Under the pieces are notes generated by a model, which was given only the letters and a program-made list of their open reading frames with translations, was not told the origin of the DNA and did no database searches. A stretch of 64,000 nucleotides of DNA from Candidatus Zixiibacteriota bacterium (lineage in GTDB: Bacteria > Zixibacteria > MSB-5A5 > GN15 > FEB-12). Every line of letters starts with the position of its first letter. Position 1 is the stretch's first letter. Made by a program: the position numbers and the translations under genes. Where the stretch lies: positions 1 to 64,000 of the forward strand of contig JAJRQO010000028.1 of assembly GCA_024280215.1 (NCBI GenBank), read 5' to 3'. Shown here one piece after another: positions 37,220 to 47,415 of the stretch.

Positions 37220-39376
37220 TTAAAAATGCGTCCGCTCATCAGTCGTATCATCAGCATTAAACTCATCTCCTGATTGTGAACTACCACGCTTGTAACGTCC
37301 AGCAGATGGATGTAAGCTACAAGTCTCGGTTGGTTCTGTGCCTTCGATATAAACCTCTTCACGAACCTTCACACATCTATCAGTAGCAATTTCACCTGTC
37401 TCAATACAAATATCCTGATGAACTATTCCTTCTGGCTCTTCAAACTCCATTATAGGCAAGGAATCATGAGCGGCAATCATATATTCTGTCCAAATAGGAA
37501 CGCCGTTTTTGGCTCCATCTTGATTACGCCCCAATGAAATTTTCTCATCGAACCCAACCCAACATCCAGTTGTGATTTGTGGAGTATACCCAATAAACCA
37601 GTTATCACAGAAATTATTAGAGGTTCCAGTCTTTCCACCAGCAGGACGCATAAACCCACGCCATCTTGAACCACGACCTGTTCCACCTGTGACAACTGAC
37701 TGCATCATTGATGCCATAATAAATGCTGTCTGAGCAGAGAGTACTTCTTCTTTTTTCACAGAGGTGTTATCTTCAATAACTTGACCATATCGATTTACAA
37801 TTTTATGAATCAATCGGGTAGGAACATGAATTCCTTGATTAGGGTATATCGAGAAAGCCGAGACCATTTCAATTAACCGAACTTGTGCCGATCCCAATGC
37901 CAAAGAGGGAACAGGTTCAAGCGGAGTTGTTATGCCCATATTGCGAGCATAAAATATCGCCTGTTCAGGTTTAATCTTTAGAATAAGTCGAATCGCAATC
38001 AAGTTACGGGAAAATTGTAATCCCTCACGCATTGTAATGGGACCTCTAAACTTATTATCAAAATTATGTGGACGCCATTGCTTTGAACCAGGAATATCTA
38101 AAACAATAGGATTGTCATCAATAATTTCGGTTGTTGTAAAACCATTATCAATACAGGCAGTATATACAAAAGGTTTAAAACAGGAACCTGGCTGGAGTAG
38201 AGACTGCACCGCACGGTTGAACTTTGTCTCTTTAAATGAACGACCACCAATCATAGCCAATACATCGCCATTGCTATTATCAATAGATATAAATGCACCT
38301 TGTACAGGTTTAATCATCCGAACTTCGTCACCATACTCATCAACTGTGTCAGGTATGACCATCGAGTATGTCTTATCTTCTGTTGTATACCGTTTGGAAA
38401 TTCTGGCACGCAGCTCATCAATTTTCTTATACATTGCTTTTTCAGCATCTGCCTGTAAGTCTAAATCAAGTGAGGTATACACTTTCAAGCCACCCGAATA
38501 AAGCATCTCTTCACCATAAGTATCAAGAATATATTTACGAATTGTTTCGGTGAAATATGGTGCATGCCCAACTTTTTCAACAGGAGGAGAAATTGTAAGC
38601 GGTTCAGCTTTTAATGAGTCATACACTTCTCGGGTTAATCCACCATATTGATGCAGTGAGAACAAAACTCTATTTCGAGCTTTCAATGATTTTTCTGGAT
38701 GTCGAATTGGCGAATTTATATTTGGACCTTTTAATAGTCCAATTATTATAGCACAGTCAGAAACTGTTAGTTCTGGAACTGTTTTTGAAAAGAAAACATG
38801 TGCGGCAGCAGCAATACCATACGCACCTTTACCAAAATAATATTGATTAAGATACATCTCAAGTATTTCATTCTTAGAATATGATCGTTCTAATTTTATT
38901 GCCGTAAGGGCTTCTTTGATTTTTCGTTCAAGAGTCTGTTTACGGTTCAAGAAAATCATTCGTGACAATTGTTGAGTAATTGTAGATGCCCCCGCAGCAA
39001 TCCGCCATTGGATAATATTTTTAAACGCAACCATGCCAATACGTCTGACATTAATTCCCCAATGGTTATAAAACTCTCTATCTTCTGAAGCAAGTAGCAT
39101 TTCTACTAAATGAGGAGGGAAGTCCTTATAAGGTGTAAGAATACGATTCTCAATATAAAACTCTTTAAGAAGAATTCCATTACGATCATATAATTTTGTC
39201 TTTATGCTCGGTTCTATATTATGTAGCTGCTCAAATGATGGCAGTTCAGTCTGGTATATATTATACGTCTTGAAGCCAAGTACTGTAAGTAGAACTAAAA
39301 TTAGTCCAAGTAGTACAAATAACGAATTTCTAATTCGATTTGTCTTTTGTCTCACTTTTGAATTTGCTAATCCCAT
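37220..39376 (-). CDS. mrcA: penicillin-binding protein 1A (bifunctional glycosyltransferase/transpeptidase)
   Basis: 718 residues. The cytosolic N-terminus is followed by TM 18-40. The GT51 domain has catalytic Glu98 in SEDREFYNHWGI, then GASTITQQLSRMIFLNR and LNQYYFGKGAYGIAAAA. The transpeptidase domain has SxxK at Ser398-Lys401 (QPGSCFKPF), SRN at 456-458 and KTG at 582-584 (GGKTGTSNNF). It polymerises and crosslinks peptidoglycan at the inner-membrane surface. The tail after residue 640 is short and charged, with a Cys pair. Divergent from tyrS, with a 16-bp palindrome in between. Confidence 0.95.
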   Translation of the reverse strand: MGLANSKVRQKTNRIRNSLFVLLGLILVLLTVLGFKTYNIYQTELPSFEQLHNIEPSIKTKLYDRNGILLKEFYIENRILTPYKDFPPHLVEMLLASEDREFYNHWGINVRRIGMVAFKNIIQWRIAAGASTITQQLSRMIFLNRKQTLERKIKEALTAIKLERSYSKNEILEMYLNQYYFGKGAYGIAAAAHVFFSKTVPELTVSDCAIIIGLLKGPNINSPIRHPEKSLKARNRVLFSLHQYGGLTREVYDSLKAEPLTISPPVEKVGHAPYFTETIRKYILDTYGEEMLYSGGLKVYTSLDLDLQADAEKAMYKKIDELRARISKRYTTEDKTYSMVIPDTVDEYGDEVRMIKPVQGAFISIDNSNGDVLAMIGGRSFKETKFNRAVQSLLQPGSCFKPFVYTACIDNGFTTTEIIDDNPIVLDIPGSKQWRPHNFDNKFRGPITMREGLQFSRNLIAIRLILKIKPEQAIFYARNMGITTPLEPVPSLALGSAQVRLIEMVSAFSIYPNQGIHVPTRLIHKIVNRYGQVIEDNTSVKKEEVLSAQTAFIMASMMQSVVTGGTGRGSRWRGFMRPAGGKTGTSNNFCDNWFIGYTPQITTGCWVGFDEKISLGRNQDGAKNGVPIWTEYMIAAHDSLPIMEFEEPEGIVHQDICIETGEIATDRCVKVREEVYIEGTEPTETCSLHPSAGRYKRGSSQSGDEFNADDTTDERTHF

Positions 39377-39483
39377 AAGGCTCTTATTTTCTTACTTTTC
39401 CTTGTCTAAGTCAAGATAAAACCAATAATTCAACATAAAATCTATTTTTTTTATTTCAAATCCGACTTAATTTTCGTTTATTC

Positions 39484-39499
39484 TCTCTTAATTAAGAGA
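39484..39499. promoter_or_regulatory. 16-bp perfect palindrome between mrcA and tyrS
   Basis: TCTCTTAATTAAGAGA lies 61 bases upstream of the tyrS start and 108 bases upstream of the PBP1A start. A perfect palindrome in a divergent promoter region may be a dimeric repressor site, but it is AT-rich and the regulator is unknown. Confidence 0.4.
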
Positions 39500-39559
39500 A
39501 CATATATTCTTTATATGCCGATATGGTCTAAAAAGTTCTTATAAAAGGAGTTTGGAAAC

Positions 39560-40819
39560 GTGGATCAAGATTTTAGTCCTGAAGTAATAAAAGAGTTTGA
39601 AAAGCAATGGAAAATCATCTCTCGTGGAGCAATTGATATGTTGCCAGATGGAGAATTTCAAAATAGATTAAAAAAATCAATAGCTAATAATCAACCGCTT
39701 CGTGTTAAACAAGGTTTTGACCCGACATCACCAGATATTCATTTAGGACACACCGTCGGAATCAGAAAACTAAAACAATTTCAAGAACTCGGACATCAGA
39801 TTGTTCTTATCATCGGTGACTATACTGCCTTGGTTGGCGACCCTTCGGGACAATCAGCAACTCGACCATCGTTGTCGTATGATGACATAATGAAGAACGC
39901 AGAAACATATCAAACCCAGTTTTTCAAGATCTTGGATAAAAATAAAACTGAAGTATGTTACAATGGTGACTGGTTTAAAAAAATGGATTTCAACGAAGTC
40001 ATGCATTTAGCTACAAAATTTACTGTCGCTCGTATGCTTGAGCGTGATGATTTCACCAAACGAATGAAAGCCAGCACACCAATTTCGATACATGAACTTT
40101 TTTACCCACTAATGCAGGGTTATGATTCTGTTGCTATGAAAGCAGACTTAGAATTAGGTGCTACTGAACAGACTTTTAATCTCCTTGCGGGTCGGACTAT
40201 TCAGGAAGCCTACGATGTTAAAGCACAACTTGTACTAACAATGCCGATTCTTGTCGGGTTAGATGGTGAGAAGAAAATGTCAAAGTCATTAGGCAACTAT
40301 ATAGGTATAGATGAACCAGCTCGTGAAATTTTTGGTAAAGCGATGTCAATTCCTGATAATCTTATTCTCTCATATTTTGAACTTGCTACAGACGTATCAC
40401 TTGATAAAATTGCTGACATAAAAGCTCAGTTAAACGATAGCTCTGTCAATCCTATGTTTTTAAAAAAAGAACTCGGTGAGACAATCGTTGATATGTACCA
40501 TCCTGAGGGGGCGGGCAGAAATGCACGGGAAGAATTTGAGAGAGTATTCTCTCAAAAAAAACTACCTGATGAAATTCCTGAAATCACAGAAGAAAAACTG
40601 GTTGAACTGGAAATAAATCCACGAAAAATATACTTGGTACACTTGATTGCCAAAAACAAAATGGCAAAATCTAATTCGGAAGCTCGTAAATTGATCACCG
40701 CTGGTGGCGTATCATTAAACGAGAAAAAAGTAACTGATGCCAATCATGAGTTTGACTTATCAGAAGATGTTATCTTAAAAGTTGGCAAAAGAAGGTATTT
40801 GAAAATTCTTAAAAAATAA
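39560..40819 (+). CDS. tyrS: tyrosyl-tRNA synthetase
   Basis: 419 residues from a GTG start with AAAGGAG upstream. The class I signature HLGHT (61-65) and the KMSKS loop (GEKKMSKSLGNYIG, about 237) are present, and the C-terminus has an S4-type RNA-binding domain (SNSEARKLITAGGVSLNEKK). The text belongs to the TyrZ-like (TyrRS type 2) lineage rather than E. coli-type TyrS. It charges tRNA-Tyr in the cytosol. No T-box or leader peptide is seen in the 180-base upstream gap. Confidence 0.96.
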   Translation: MDQDFSPEVIKEFEKQWKIISRGAIDMLPDGEFQNRLKKSIANNQPLRVKQGFDPTSPDIHLGHTVGIRKLKQFQELGHQIVLIIGDYTALVGDPSGQSATRPSLSYDDIMKNAETYQTQFFKILDKNKTEVCYNGDWFKKMDFNEVMHLATKFTVARMLERDDFTKRMKASTPISIHELFYPLMQGYDSVAMKADLELGATEQTFNLLAGRTIQEAYDVKAQLVLTMPILVGLDGEKKMSKSLGNYIGIDEPAREIFGKAMSIPDNLILSYFELATDVSLDKIADIKAQLNDSSVNPMFLKKELGETIVDMYHPEGAGRNAREEFERVFSQKKLPDEIPEITEEKLVELEINPRKIYLVHLIAKNKMAKSNSEARKLITAGGVSLNEKKVTDANHEFDLSEDVILKVGKRRYLKILKK

Positions 40820-40883
40820 TTGAATCATTTTGAATTCTAAATTGTTAAAACTAAAAGATTAACACACAACAAAGAGTAGAAAA

Positions 40884-42527
40884 TTGAAGTTTAATAAATA
40901 TATCTTGATACTAACTGTAGGTTGTCTCTCCGTTACTGGTTGCTCTAAACAAGTTTTAAATAGTGAAATTGTTGAAGCACCGATAGCACCTAAGGTTGAA
41001 GAAGTTGTTCGAGTAGACAAATTCTCTTATAATGATGATTTTGAAAAATTAGATCAAAATTCGTATAATCACTATATCATGGCATTACTTTTGGAGTCAG
41101 AAAACCCTCCAGATATTCAAGCTGCCGCCGAGCATTATAAAATTGCCCTACAACGATATCCTTATTCTACTGAAATATTGTATTCACTCGCAAACTCCTA
41201 TATGAGCATGAGGCTTTTTGCTGAATCGATTGAACTACTTGCTCGAATAAACCCGCCTGATAAAAAAGTTTTAAAATTACAGGGGTTTGCATATTTACAA
41301 GTAGATAAACAAGATTCAGCAAAATATGTCTTTGAAAAATTAGCACAGATTGACCCGAACGAAGCGACATCGTATTTTTATCTTTCAAAGTTCTACGCTC
41401 AAAGAAATAATTCTGACTCACTTATGTGGGCTTATGAAAATCTTACTCGACTTTTATCGTTTAACCATAAGTATTGGCAGGAATTAGGAAAATTAAAAGC
41501 TCAAAAAGGTGACTTCCAAGCTGCCAAAAAAGCTTTTGAAAAGTCACTTGAAAAAAACAATACAGCAGTAAATTTATTGTCCTATGTCGGGCTTGCTGAA
41601 ATGTATAAAATTGAACAAAAGTTCGATTCTGTTTTAATCGTCTATAAGAATGCTCTCTTAGTTGACTCTACAAATGGTGCTCTCTATGAAGACATCTCGA
41701 TGCTCTATGCACAACTTGATTCACTTGAGCAATCAATTCCATATGCTGAAAATGCTGTAAAATTTAAACCTCAAGATATGTTAGCTCTTAGACGACTTGG
41801 GATTATTTATTTTGGCACTCAAAAGTTTGATTTAGCTGAATCAGTCTTTACTGAATTAGTGAATCGGGGTGAAAAAAACTTCCTGAACCATTTTTACTTA
41901 GGACGAATTGCAGTACAAAATAAAGATTTTAATATTGCTGTTGATGAATTTAAAATTATGGTACAGCTCAATGATTCAATACCTGAACATTGGATGGACT
42001 TAGGGTATGCCTACAAAAAATTAAATGATTATCCTCACGAACTCTTAGCTTATCGTACTGGATTAGAAAAAACAACTAATGAAAAATCTCGAGTAAAATT
42101 ACTCTTTTCGTTAGGTACTGCCTATGAACAGGCTAAGATGGTTGATAGTGCTATTGTTACTTTTGAAAAAATTCTTTTGATTGACAAAAATAATCATCAA
42201 GCGATGAATTATCTTGGCTATATGCTTGTTGAACAAGAAAAAGAATTTTCGTATGCTGAGAAACTTATTAAAAAAGCTCTCAAACTTTCACCTGACAATG
42301 CTGCATATCTTGATAGCTATGGGTGGCTTTTTTACAAAAAAGAAAAATTTAAAAAAGCTCTAAAATATTTAGAGAAAGCTGCGACCTATCAAAAAGATTC
42401 TGTCATATATGAACATGTCGGTGATGCATACTCTGCTAAAGGAGATACTGTAAAAGCGATTAAATGGTGGAACAAAGCACTTGAGTTAAACCCTAAGAAC
42501 GAGGTTCTTCAAAACAAATTAAAATGA
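40884..42527 (+). CDS. TPR-repeat lipoprotein
   Basis: 547 residues from TTG 40884 (AAAGAG upstream). The signal peptide ends in the lipobox SVTGC near residue 20. The rest is about a dozen tetratricopeptide repeats (for example YSTEILYSLANSYMSMRLFA, NHQAMNYLGYMLVEQEKEF, LDSYGWLFYKKEKFKKALKY, VIYEHVGDAYSAKGDTVKA). The layout is close to outer-membrane TPR lipoproteins such as NlpI or BamD-like scaffolds. It opens a four-gene operon (40884-45852) whose members overlap or nearly touch, and it probably scaffolds an envelope complex. Confidence 0.87.
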   Translation: MKFNKYILILTVGCLSVTGCSKQVLNSEIVEAPIAPKVEEVVRVDKFSYNDDFEKLDQNSYNHYIMALLLESENPPDIQAAAEHYKIALQRYPYSTEILYSLANSYMSMRLFAESIELLARINPPDKKVLKLQGFAYLQVDKQDSAKYVFEKLAQIDPNEATSYFYLSKFYAQRNNSDSLMWAYENLTRLLSFNHKYWQELGKLKAQKGDFQAAKKAFEKSLEKNNTAVNLLSYVGLAEMYKIEQKFDSVLIVYKNALLVDSTNGALYEDISMLYAQLDSLEQSIPYAENAVKFKPQDMLALRRLGIIYFGTQKFDLAESVFTELVNRGEKNFLNHFYLGRIAVQNKDFNIAVDEFKIMVQLNDSIPEHWMDLGYAYKKLNDYPHELLAYRTGLEKTTNEKSRVKLLFSLGTAYEQAKMVDSAIVTFEKILLIDKNNHQAMNYLGYMLVEQEKEFSYAEKLIKKALKLSPDNAAYLDSYGWLFYKKEKFKKALKYLEKAATYQKDSVIYEHVGDAYSAKGDTVKAIKWWNKALELNPKNEVLQNKLK

Positions 42528-44221
42528 TGAGTAAAATTGGATTTACTCCATTTCTTAAAAGCATTATCTTACTTTGTTCTTTTGTCAGTTTCATCGGATG
42601 TGCTGAAATTGGTGCACCTCCTGGAGGAGAAGTAGATAAAGTAAAACCTCGAATTTTGTCTTCGACACCTATTAATGGGGCTACACAGGTTGCCATAGAC
42701 AATCAAATCATTATTGATTTCTCTGAACGGATAAAAAATCCTACTACTCAAAGACCTATTTTTATTTCTCCACGCCTTAAAAATGAACCGCATATAAAGT
42801 GGAAGTCTGATAAAGTTATTATAACTTTGGCTGATTCTTTTCAAGTTGATCAAACTTATATTATCTCATTTGCTGATGGCTTACAAGACCTCAGAAATAA
42901 TCCGATTGACTCAGGTTCAATATTAGCATTCACTACTGGAGAAAAACTGGCAAATGGTTCTATTGACGGATTTGTGATTGACGAAAACAGTAACCCTAAA
43001 CCAAAGACTGTAGTTGCTCTCTATGACAATGAGCTTTTTAAACGCTCTGGAATTGATTCATTGTATCCTTTGTATATGGGCGTCTCTTCGGCTGATGGAT
43101 ATTTCTCGTTTCAATATATCCCTGACGGTGACTACCAAATTGTTTCATTTACTGATAATAATAATAATGATCTCTATGATTCCGACAAAGAAATGTACGG
43201 ATTACCTTATAAAAATATAACTTTAGACTGTACAAATAAACAGATTAAAAAACTTTCACTCGCATTAACAAACTATCAACCTGATTCGCTTAATATAATT
43301 TCTGCACGTCAGACGGACAATAATCTTTTTAGCATTCAATTTAATCAAAACATTATGACCTATTCTAAATTTGATATGTCTAATGCTCAACTGACCATGT
43401 TTAACTATGACGAGAGTTCTCAAGTATATTCTTCTGCATATATCAACAAGAATGACTCAACTAACCCACAATCTATTTCTGCCTATTTCGGTGAACTTCC
43501 TATCGGTAATTATAAATTAAGCCTTCTTATTGATAGCTTATCTCTTACATTTGATTCTGTCCGAGTAAAAGAACTCAATGATAATAGAGCACCATTTATT
43601 CAATTGTTTCATCCTGGTTCGTTAAAAATATTCAAAGACTCTCTTAACATGTTTATTCAATTTTCAGAACCAATAGACACAACCCAAATTTCTCCTGAAA
43701 CTTTTTATCTTATAGATGCAGACAGTAATCTTGTTTTACCAAAATATTCATTTATCAATACAAGTCTTTGTCAATTTTCTGGTGATTTTATCTCTGAAGA
43801 AATTGATAACTATGTGTTCAATCTCTCGGAATTTGATATACTTGATATGTCGGGCAATCAAATGGGGGATAGCACTACCAAACATTTAATCAATTTTATT
43901 AATGACGATTCATTAGGCGTAGTAAAAGGTTTCATTCAAACTGATTTCTCCTTTAACTCAACAGTTAATCAAATATTACAATTCAAAAATATCTCTACAC
44001 AACAAAAGTTTACTATAGTAGAAACATTATCTACTTTTGAAATGGAATTGCCTCAGGGGAAATATCTGTTGTCTGGATTTATCGATATAAATAACAATAG
44101 TAGAAGAGACTTCGGAATGTTAGCTCCATTTGAGTTTGCTGAACCTTTCAGTCTCTACCCAGATACGATAATTGTTCGAGCAAGATTTGAATCAACTGAC
44201 ATACAATTGGAGTTTAAATAA
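42524..44221 (+). CDS. Ig-like-domain (Big_5) lipoprotein
   Basis: 565 residues, overlapping the TPR gene by four bases. The lipobox is FIGC in FVSFIGCAEIGAPPGGEVDK. The CAxxGAPPGGxxDxxxPxI start, followed by STPINGATQVAIDNQIIIDF, is a widespread Bacteroidota/FCB lipoprotein type with a Big_5 Ig-like domain. A carboxypeptidase-regulatory-like segment follows (ISFQYIPDGDYQIVSFTDNN-type text), then a second Ig-like domain near residue 350. Surface or periplasmic, exact role unknown. Confidence 0.82.
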   Translation: MMSKIGFTPFLKSIILLCSFVSFIGCAEIGAPPGGEVDKVKPRILSSTPINGATQVAIDNQIIIDFSERIKNPTTQRPIFISPRLKNEPHIKWKSDKVIITLADSFQVDQTYIISFADGLQDLRNNPIDSGSILAFTTGEKLANGSIDGFVIDENSNPKPKTVVALYDNELFKRSGIDSLYPLYMGVSSADGYFSFQYIPDGDYQIVSFTDNNNNDLYDSDKEMYGLPYKNITLDCTNKQIKKLSLALTNYQPDSLNIISARQTDNNLFSIQFNQNIMTYSKFDMSNAQLTMFNYDESSQVYSSAYINKNDSTNPQSISAYFGELPIGNYKLSLLIDSLSLTFDSVRVKELNDNRAPFIQLFHPGSLKIFKDSLNMFIQFSEPIDTTQISPETFYLIDADSNLVLPKYSFINTSLCQFSGDFISEEIDNYVFNLSEFDILDMSGNQMGDSTTKHLINFINDDSLGVVKGFIQTDFSFNSTVNQILQFKNISTQQKFTIVETLSTFEMELPQGKYLLSGFIDINNNSRRDFGMLAPFEFAEPFSLYPDTIIVRARFESTDIQLEFK

Positions 44222-45315
44222 TGATTGAAATACTTGAAAAAATACCTGTTGAGCCACTCATGCAAAAATTTATAGGAGTTGGAGTAATTATCCTTTCAAC
44301 CTTTATTGTTGTTTTTGTAACAAAAATTGTTGTGAAACTTTTAATAACAAATATTACTGATAAAACCAAAAACGAACTTGATGATACCTTGGCGGCGATA
44401 ATATCTAAACCTGCCGTAATGCTTATCTATTTGTTTGGAGCCTCTTTGTTATTTAAATTTATTGAGACATTACTTATTGAAAATGTTGGTGTAGAGGTTT
44501 TTAACTTTATTGACGGACTTATTTACGCTCTTGGAGTAATTGTTGTTGCATCTCTTCTTACTAAAATCTTTTCTGCAATAGTGAATTGGTATAGCTCTTC
44601 ACTCGGTTCACAAACAGAAACAAAAGTAAACGATGAATTTATGCCACTTTTAGATAGAGCCTTAAAAATTATTGTCTATACTCTCGCGACTCTAATCATC
44701 TTAGAATATTTCAAAGTCGATGTCAAAGGTCTTATCGCTGTCTTGGGCATTGGTTCTCTTGCTATAGCACTTGCCGCTCAGGAAACTCTTGCAAATATGA
44801 TTGGCGGTTTTGTCATCATGATAGATAGACCTTTTCGAACAGGGGATTGGGTTGAATTTGATGATGGGCGTACTTGTCAAGTGCATCAAATAGGTGTTCG
44901 TTCTACAAAATTGCTAACTATTGAGAACACTCTGATTATTGTTCCAAATGCAGAGCTTATGAAATCAACTATTCACAATGTTACCTACCCATACCCTGAA
45001 ATTAAAATTAAGATTTCTGTTGGGGTAGGTTATGATTCAGATATTCATCTTGTCAAAAAAGTTATGTTTGAAGAAGCGGACAATCAAGAACATATTATGC
45101 AAAACCCTGCCCCTATTTTTCGTTTTGATGAATTTGGTGACAGTTCACTGAATGTTACTCTAATTTGTTCTGTGCCAGAAGTCTCCTATAAGTTTGACAC
45201 CGCTTCACAATTAAGAGAGAAAATTTTAGATCGCTTCCGAATTGAAAATATTGAAATCCCATTCCCACAAAGAGTGGTTACGTTTGTAAACAACCCAGAT
45301 AAAGTTGAGGAGTAA
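44221..45315 (+). CDS. mscS: MscS-family mechanosensitive channel
   Basis: 364 residues, starting inside the previous stop (TAATG). About four membrane helices lead into the MscS pore and beta domain: VLGIGSLAIALAAQETLANM, IDRPFRTGDWVEFDDGRTCQ, IENTLIIVPNAELMKSTIHN. The cytosolic vestibule part follows. It is the classic small-channel type, unlike the YbdG-type channel at 451. It lies in an operon with three lipoprotein genes. Confidence 0.93.
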   Translation: MIEILEKIPVEPLMQKFIGVGVIILSTFIVVFVTKIVVKLLITNITDKTKNELDDTLAAIISKPAVMLIYLFGASLLFKFIETLLIENVGVEVFNFIDGLIYALGVIVVASLLTKIFSAIVNWYSSSLGSQTETKVNDEFMPLLDRALKIIVYTLATLIILEYFKVDVKGLIAVLGIGSLAIALAAQETLANMIGGFVIMIDRPFRTGDWVEFDDGRTCQVHQIGVRSTKLLTIENTLIIVPNAELMKSTIHNVTYPYPEIKIKISVGVGYDSDIHLVKKVMFEEADNQEHIMQNPAPIFRFDEFGDSSLNVTLICSVPEVSYKFDTASQLREKILDRFRIENIEIPFPQRVVTFVNNPDKVEE

Positions 45316-45318
45316 TTG

Positions 45319-45852
45319 TTGAAAAAAATAATTGTTTGTTTATTTTTGCTCTTTCTGATGTCAAGCTGTACTGAAAGAATGACAAAGGAGTTTGTTAAAT
45401 CAGAGCAAGATATTTCAAAATTAAAAAAAGCAGGTACGTGGTATTTTGAAATTCCACGACTAATAGCCTTTAAAGATGTACCACTTAACCAAATACCTAA
45501 TGATTCATTAACAGCGTACTGGATGTCTTTTCAAGCATTTCAGTTAAAGAAAAATTCTTCTGATTTCAGCTTACAAATTGATTCTGTTGGGCTTACATTT
45601 TTAGAATCATCAGAAACAGTTTGGAAAAAAACTTCTCGGATAGCTCCTCATGAAAAATCGGGTAAATCGTATCTTTCTTTTGAATACTTTGATGAGGTAG
45701 GGATTTATATCCCTGATTCAATTTCTCAAGTTAAAATTTTCTTTGATGCGGTTATCACTGATCCTCGCAATAATGAAGTGAAGACAAGTCAGATAATGTT
45801 TCAAATGGACCGTTCAAATGCATTCGGTTTATTACCATTTATGATTCAATAA
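45319..45852 (+). CDS. small lipoprotein of unknown function
   Basis: About 177 residues from TTG 45319 (GAGGAG seven bases upstream); TTG 45316 is an alternative. The signal peptide ends in LMSSC at about residue 16, so it is a lipoprotein. The mature protein is beta-rich (LIAFKDVPLNQIPNDSLTAY, YIPDSISQVKIFFDAVITD) with no family I recognise. Last gene of the operon, followed by a strong terminator. Confidence 0.72.
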   Translation: MKKIIVCLFLLFLMSSCTERMTKEFVKSEQDISKLKKAGTWYFEIPRLIAFKDVPLNQIPNDSLTAYWMSFQAFQLKKNSSDFSLQIDSVGLTFLESSETVWKKTSRIAPHEKSGKSYLSFEYFDEVGIYIPDSISQVKIFFDAVITDPRNNEVKTSQIMFQMDRSNAFGLLPFMIQ

Positions 45853-45860
45853 GCATAAAA

Positions 45861-45887
45861 AAAGACGGAGAGTTAATCTCCGTCTTT
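45861..45887. terminator. bidirectional terminator
   Basis: A perfect 11-bp stem AAAGACGGAGA / TCTCCGTCTTT with loop GTTAA and A/T tracts on both sides. It lies between convergent genes ending at 45852 and 45916. Confidence 0.92.
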
Positions 45888-45915
45888 AAAAAATAAATCT
45901 TTTCAATGAACTAAT

Positions 45916-46509
45916 TTAGTTCATTGGTCCCCAAATTACTAAAGAGACTCTACGATTTTTAGATGATGATGACATTTCGCCTGAATCAGCAATTGGTTTA
46001 TTTTCACCATAAGAAATTTCGAACATACGGTACAAAGAAATTCCAAAACGTTCTGATAAGAAACGTTTTGAAGCTGCAGCTCTTTGTTGACCCAACATCA
46101 AATTGTAACTTGCATTACCTGTTTTATCAGTATGTCCAGCAATTTCAATGACAGAACCAGGATTCTGTTCCATTTTATCACCAGCTTCACTTAAAATTTG
46201 TTCAGCCGCACCATTAACAGTTGATTTGTCAAAATCAAAGTTTAATTCACCTTTCCAGATGACTTGATAGTTTTCAAAACCTTTTGCCTTGTTAATCGCC
46301 ATGTCGGTTTTAGCACCAAGTTCTGTACCTAAAGCACGAAGTTTTGTAATCTCTGAAGCATTGCCGTCTGTTTTGTCACGAAGTGTACCGATTTCAGAAC
46401 TCGTACGAGCTTCTGAATCTTGAATTTGTTGAGCAACATAATCTTTGTTAACACCACATCCAACAAATATGAGTGTCAATGCGAGTAACGCTACGGTAAA
46501 TTTTTTCAT
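45916..46509 (-). CDS. OmpA/Pal-like peptidoglycan-associated lipoprotein
   Basis: 197 residues. The lipobox VGC occurs in LTLIFVGCGVNKDYV. A coiled-coil segment of about 50 residues (QDSEARTSSEIGTLRDKTDG ... LRALGTELG) precedes an OmpA C-terminal domain with NFDFDKSTVNGAAEQILSEA, VIEIAGHTDKTGNASYN and SLYRMFEISYGENKP. It should anchor the outer membrane to peptidoglycan. It has its own promoter region upstream and no operon partner. Confidence 0.9.
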   Translation of the reverse strand: MKKFTVALLALTLIFVGCGVNKDYVAQQIQDSEARTSSEIGTLRDKTDGNASEITKLRALGTELGAKTDMAINKAKGFENYQVIWKGELNFDFDKSTVNGAAEQILSEAGDKMEQNPGSVIEIAGHTDKTGNASYNLMLGQQRAAASKRFLSERFGISLYRMFEISYGENKPIADSGEMSSSSKNRRVSLVIWGPMN

Positions 46510-46605
46510 CTTTTAAAACCTTTCAATTCTATTAACATTACTTATTGTACTATTTTGGGAATAAAATATAGAAAAAAATAATTAAAGCAACCTAAAATCT
46601 CATTT

Positions 46606-47415
46606 TTATTGCTTAATTCCACCTGTTGTTATACCTGAAACAATCTGTTTTTGCATGATAATAAAGACGATCAAAACTGGAACCACCGCTATTGCGGAAC
46701 CTGCCATAAGATGTTGCCAGTCAATTGCTTGATGCCCCTGCATAAGAGCTAATCCAACAGGAAGTGTGCGAACAGAATCTGATTGGGTCAATATAAATGG
46801 GAATAAAAATGAATTCCAATTGGTGAAAAAGACTTGTATTGCAAGAACTGCAAGAACTGGTTTACAAAGTGGCATGACAATACGAAACAATATCCGCATT
46901 TCTGAAGCACCATCTATTCGGGCAGCCTCTTCCATAGAAGGAGGAATAGAATCAATATATTGTTTTACCAGAAAAATACCAATTGGGTTCACAAGCCACG
47001 GAAGTATCAATGCAAAATACGAATCATAAATCCCAAACTGTACCATAAGAAGATACATTGGAATTATGACAATATGAATCGGAATCATTAATATCAGTAT
47101 CACAGATACAAATAGTAATTTATTTACAATATATTTATATCGAGCAATCGTATACGCAGTCATAAAACAAAAAATGATATTTCCAAAAGTCACAATCACC
47201 CCGACAAACATAGAGTTATATAGATATCTACCAATTTGAGAATTACTGAATAAGTCTATATAATTTTGAAATGTGAATGATGTTCCCAATAAATTATCAA
47301 GCTGTATTGAATTACCAGTTTCCATTAATGAAACCCGAAACATCCAAAGCAATGGAAATATCATGATGCCTAAAATAAAAAGAAGCATCGTATAGCGAAG
47401 TATACTTTTTACCAT
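46606..47415 (-). CDS. ABC sugar importer permease (MalG-like)
   Basis: 269 residues with six membrane helices and the MalG/UgpE-type EAA loop EEAARIDGASEMRILFRIVM, LPLCKP-like text included. It ends with IVSGITTGGIKQ, the typical MalG-type tail. It overlaps the MalF-like gene by seven bases. Together with the binding protein at 48282 it forms a CUT1-family carbohydrate importer, but no ATPase gene is nearby. Confidence 0.92.
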   Translation of the reverse strand: MVKSILRYTMLLFILGIMIFPLLWMFRVSLMETGNSIQLDNLLGTSFTFQNYIDLFSNSQIGRYLYNSMFVGVIVTFGNIIFCFMTAYTIARYKYIVNKLLFVSVILILMIPIHIVIIPMYLLMVQFGIYDSYFALILPWLVNPIGIFLVKQYIDSIPPSMEEAARIDGASEMRILFRIVMPLCKPVLAVLAIQVFFTNWNSFLFPFILTQSDSVRTLPVGLALMQGHQAIDWQHLMAGSAIAVVPVLIVFIIMQKQIVSGITTGGIKQ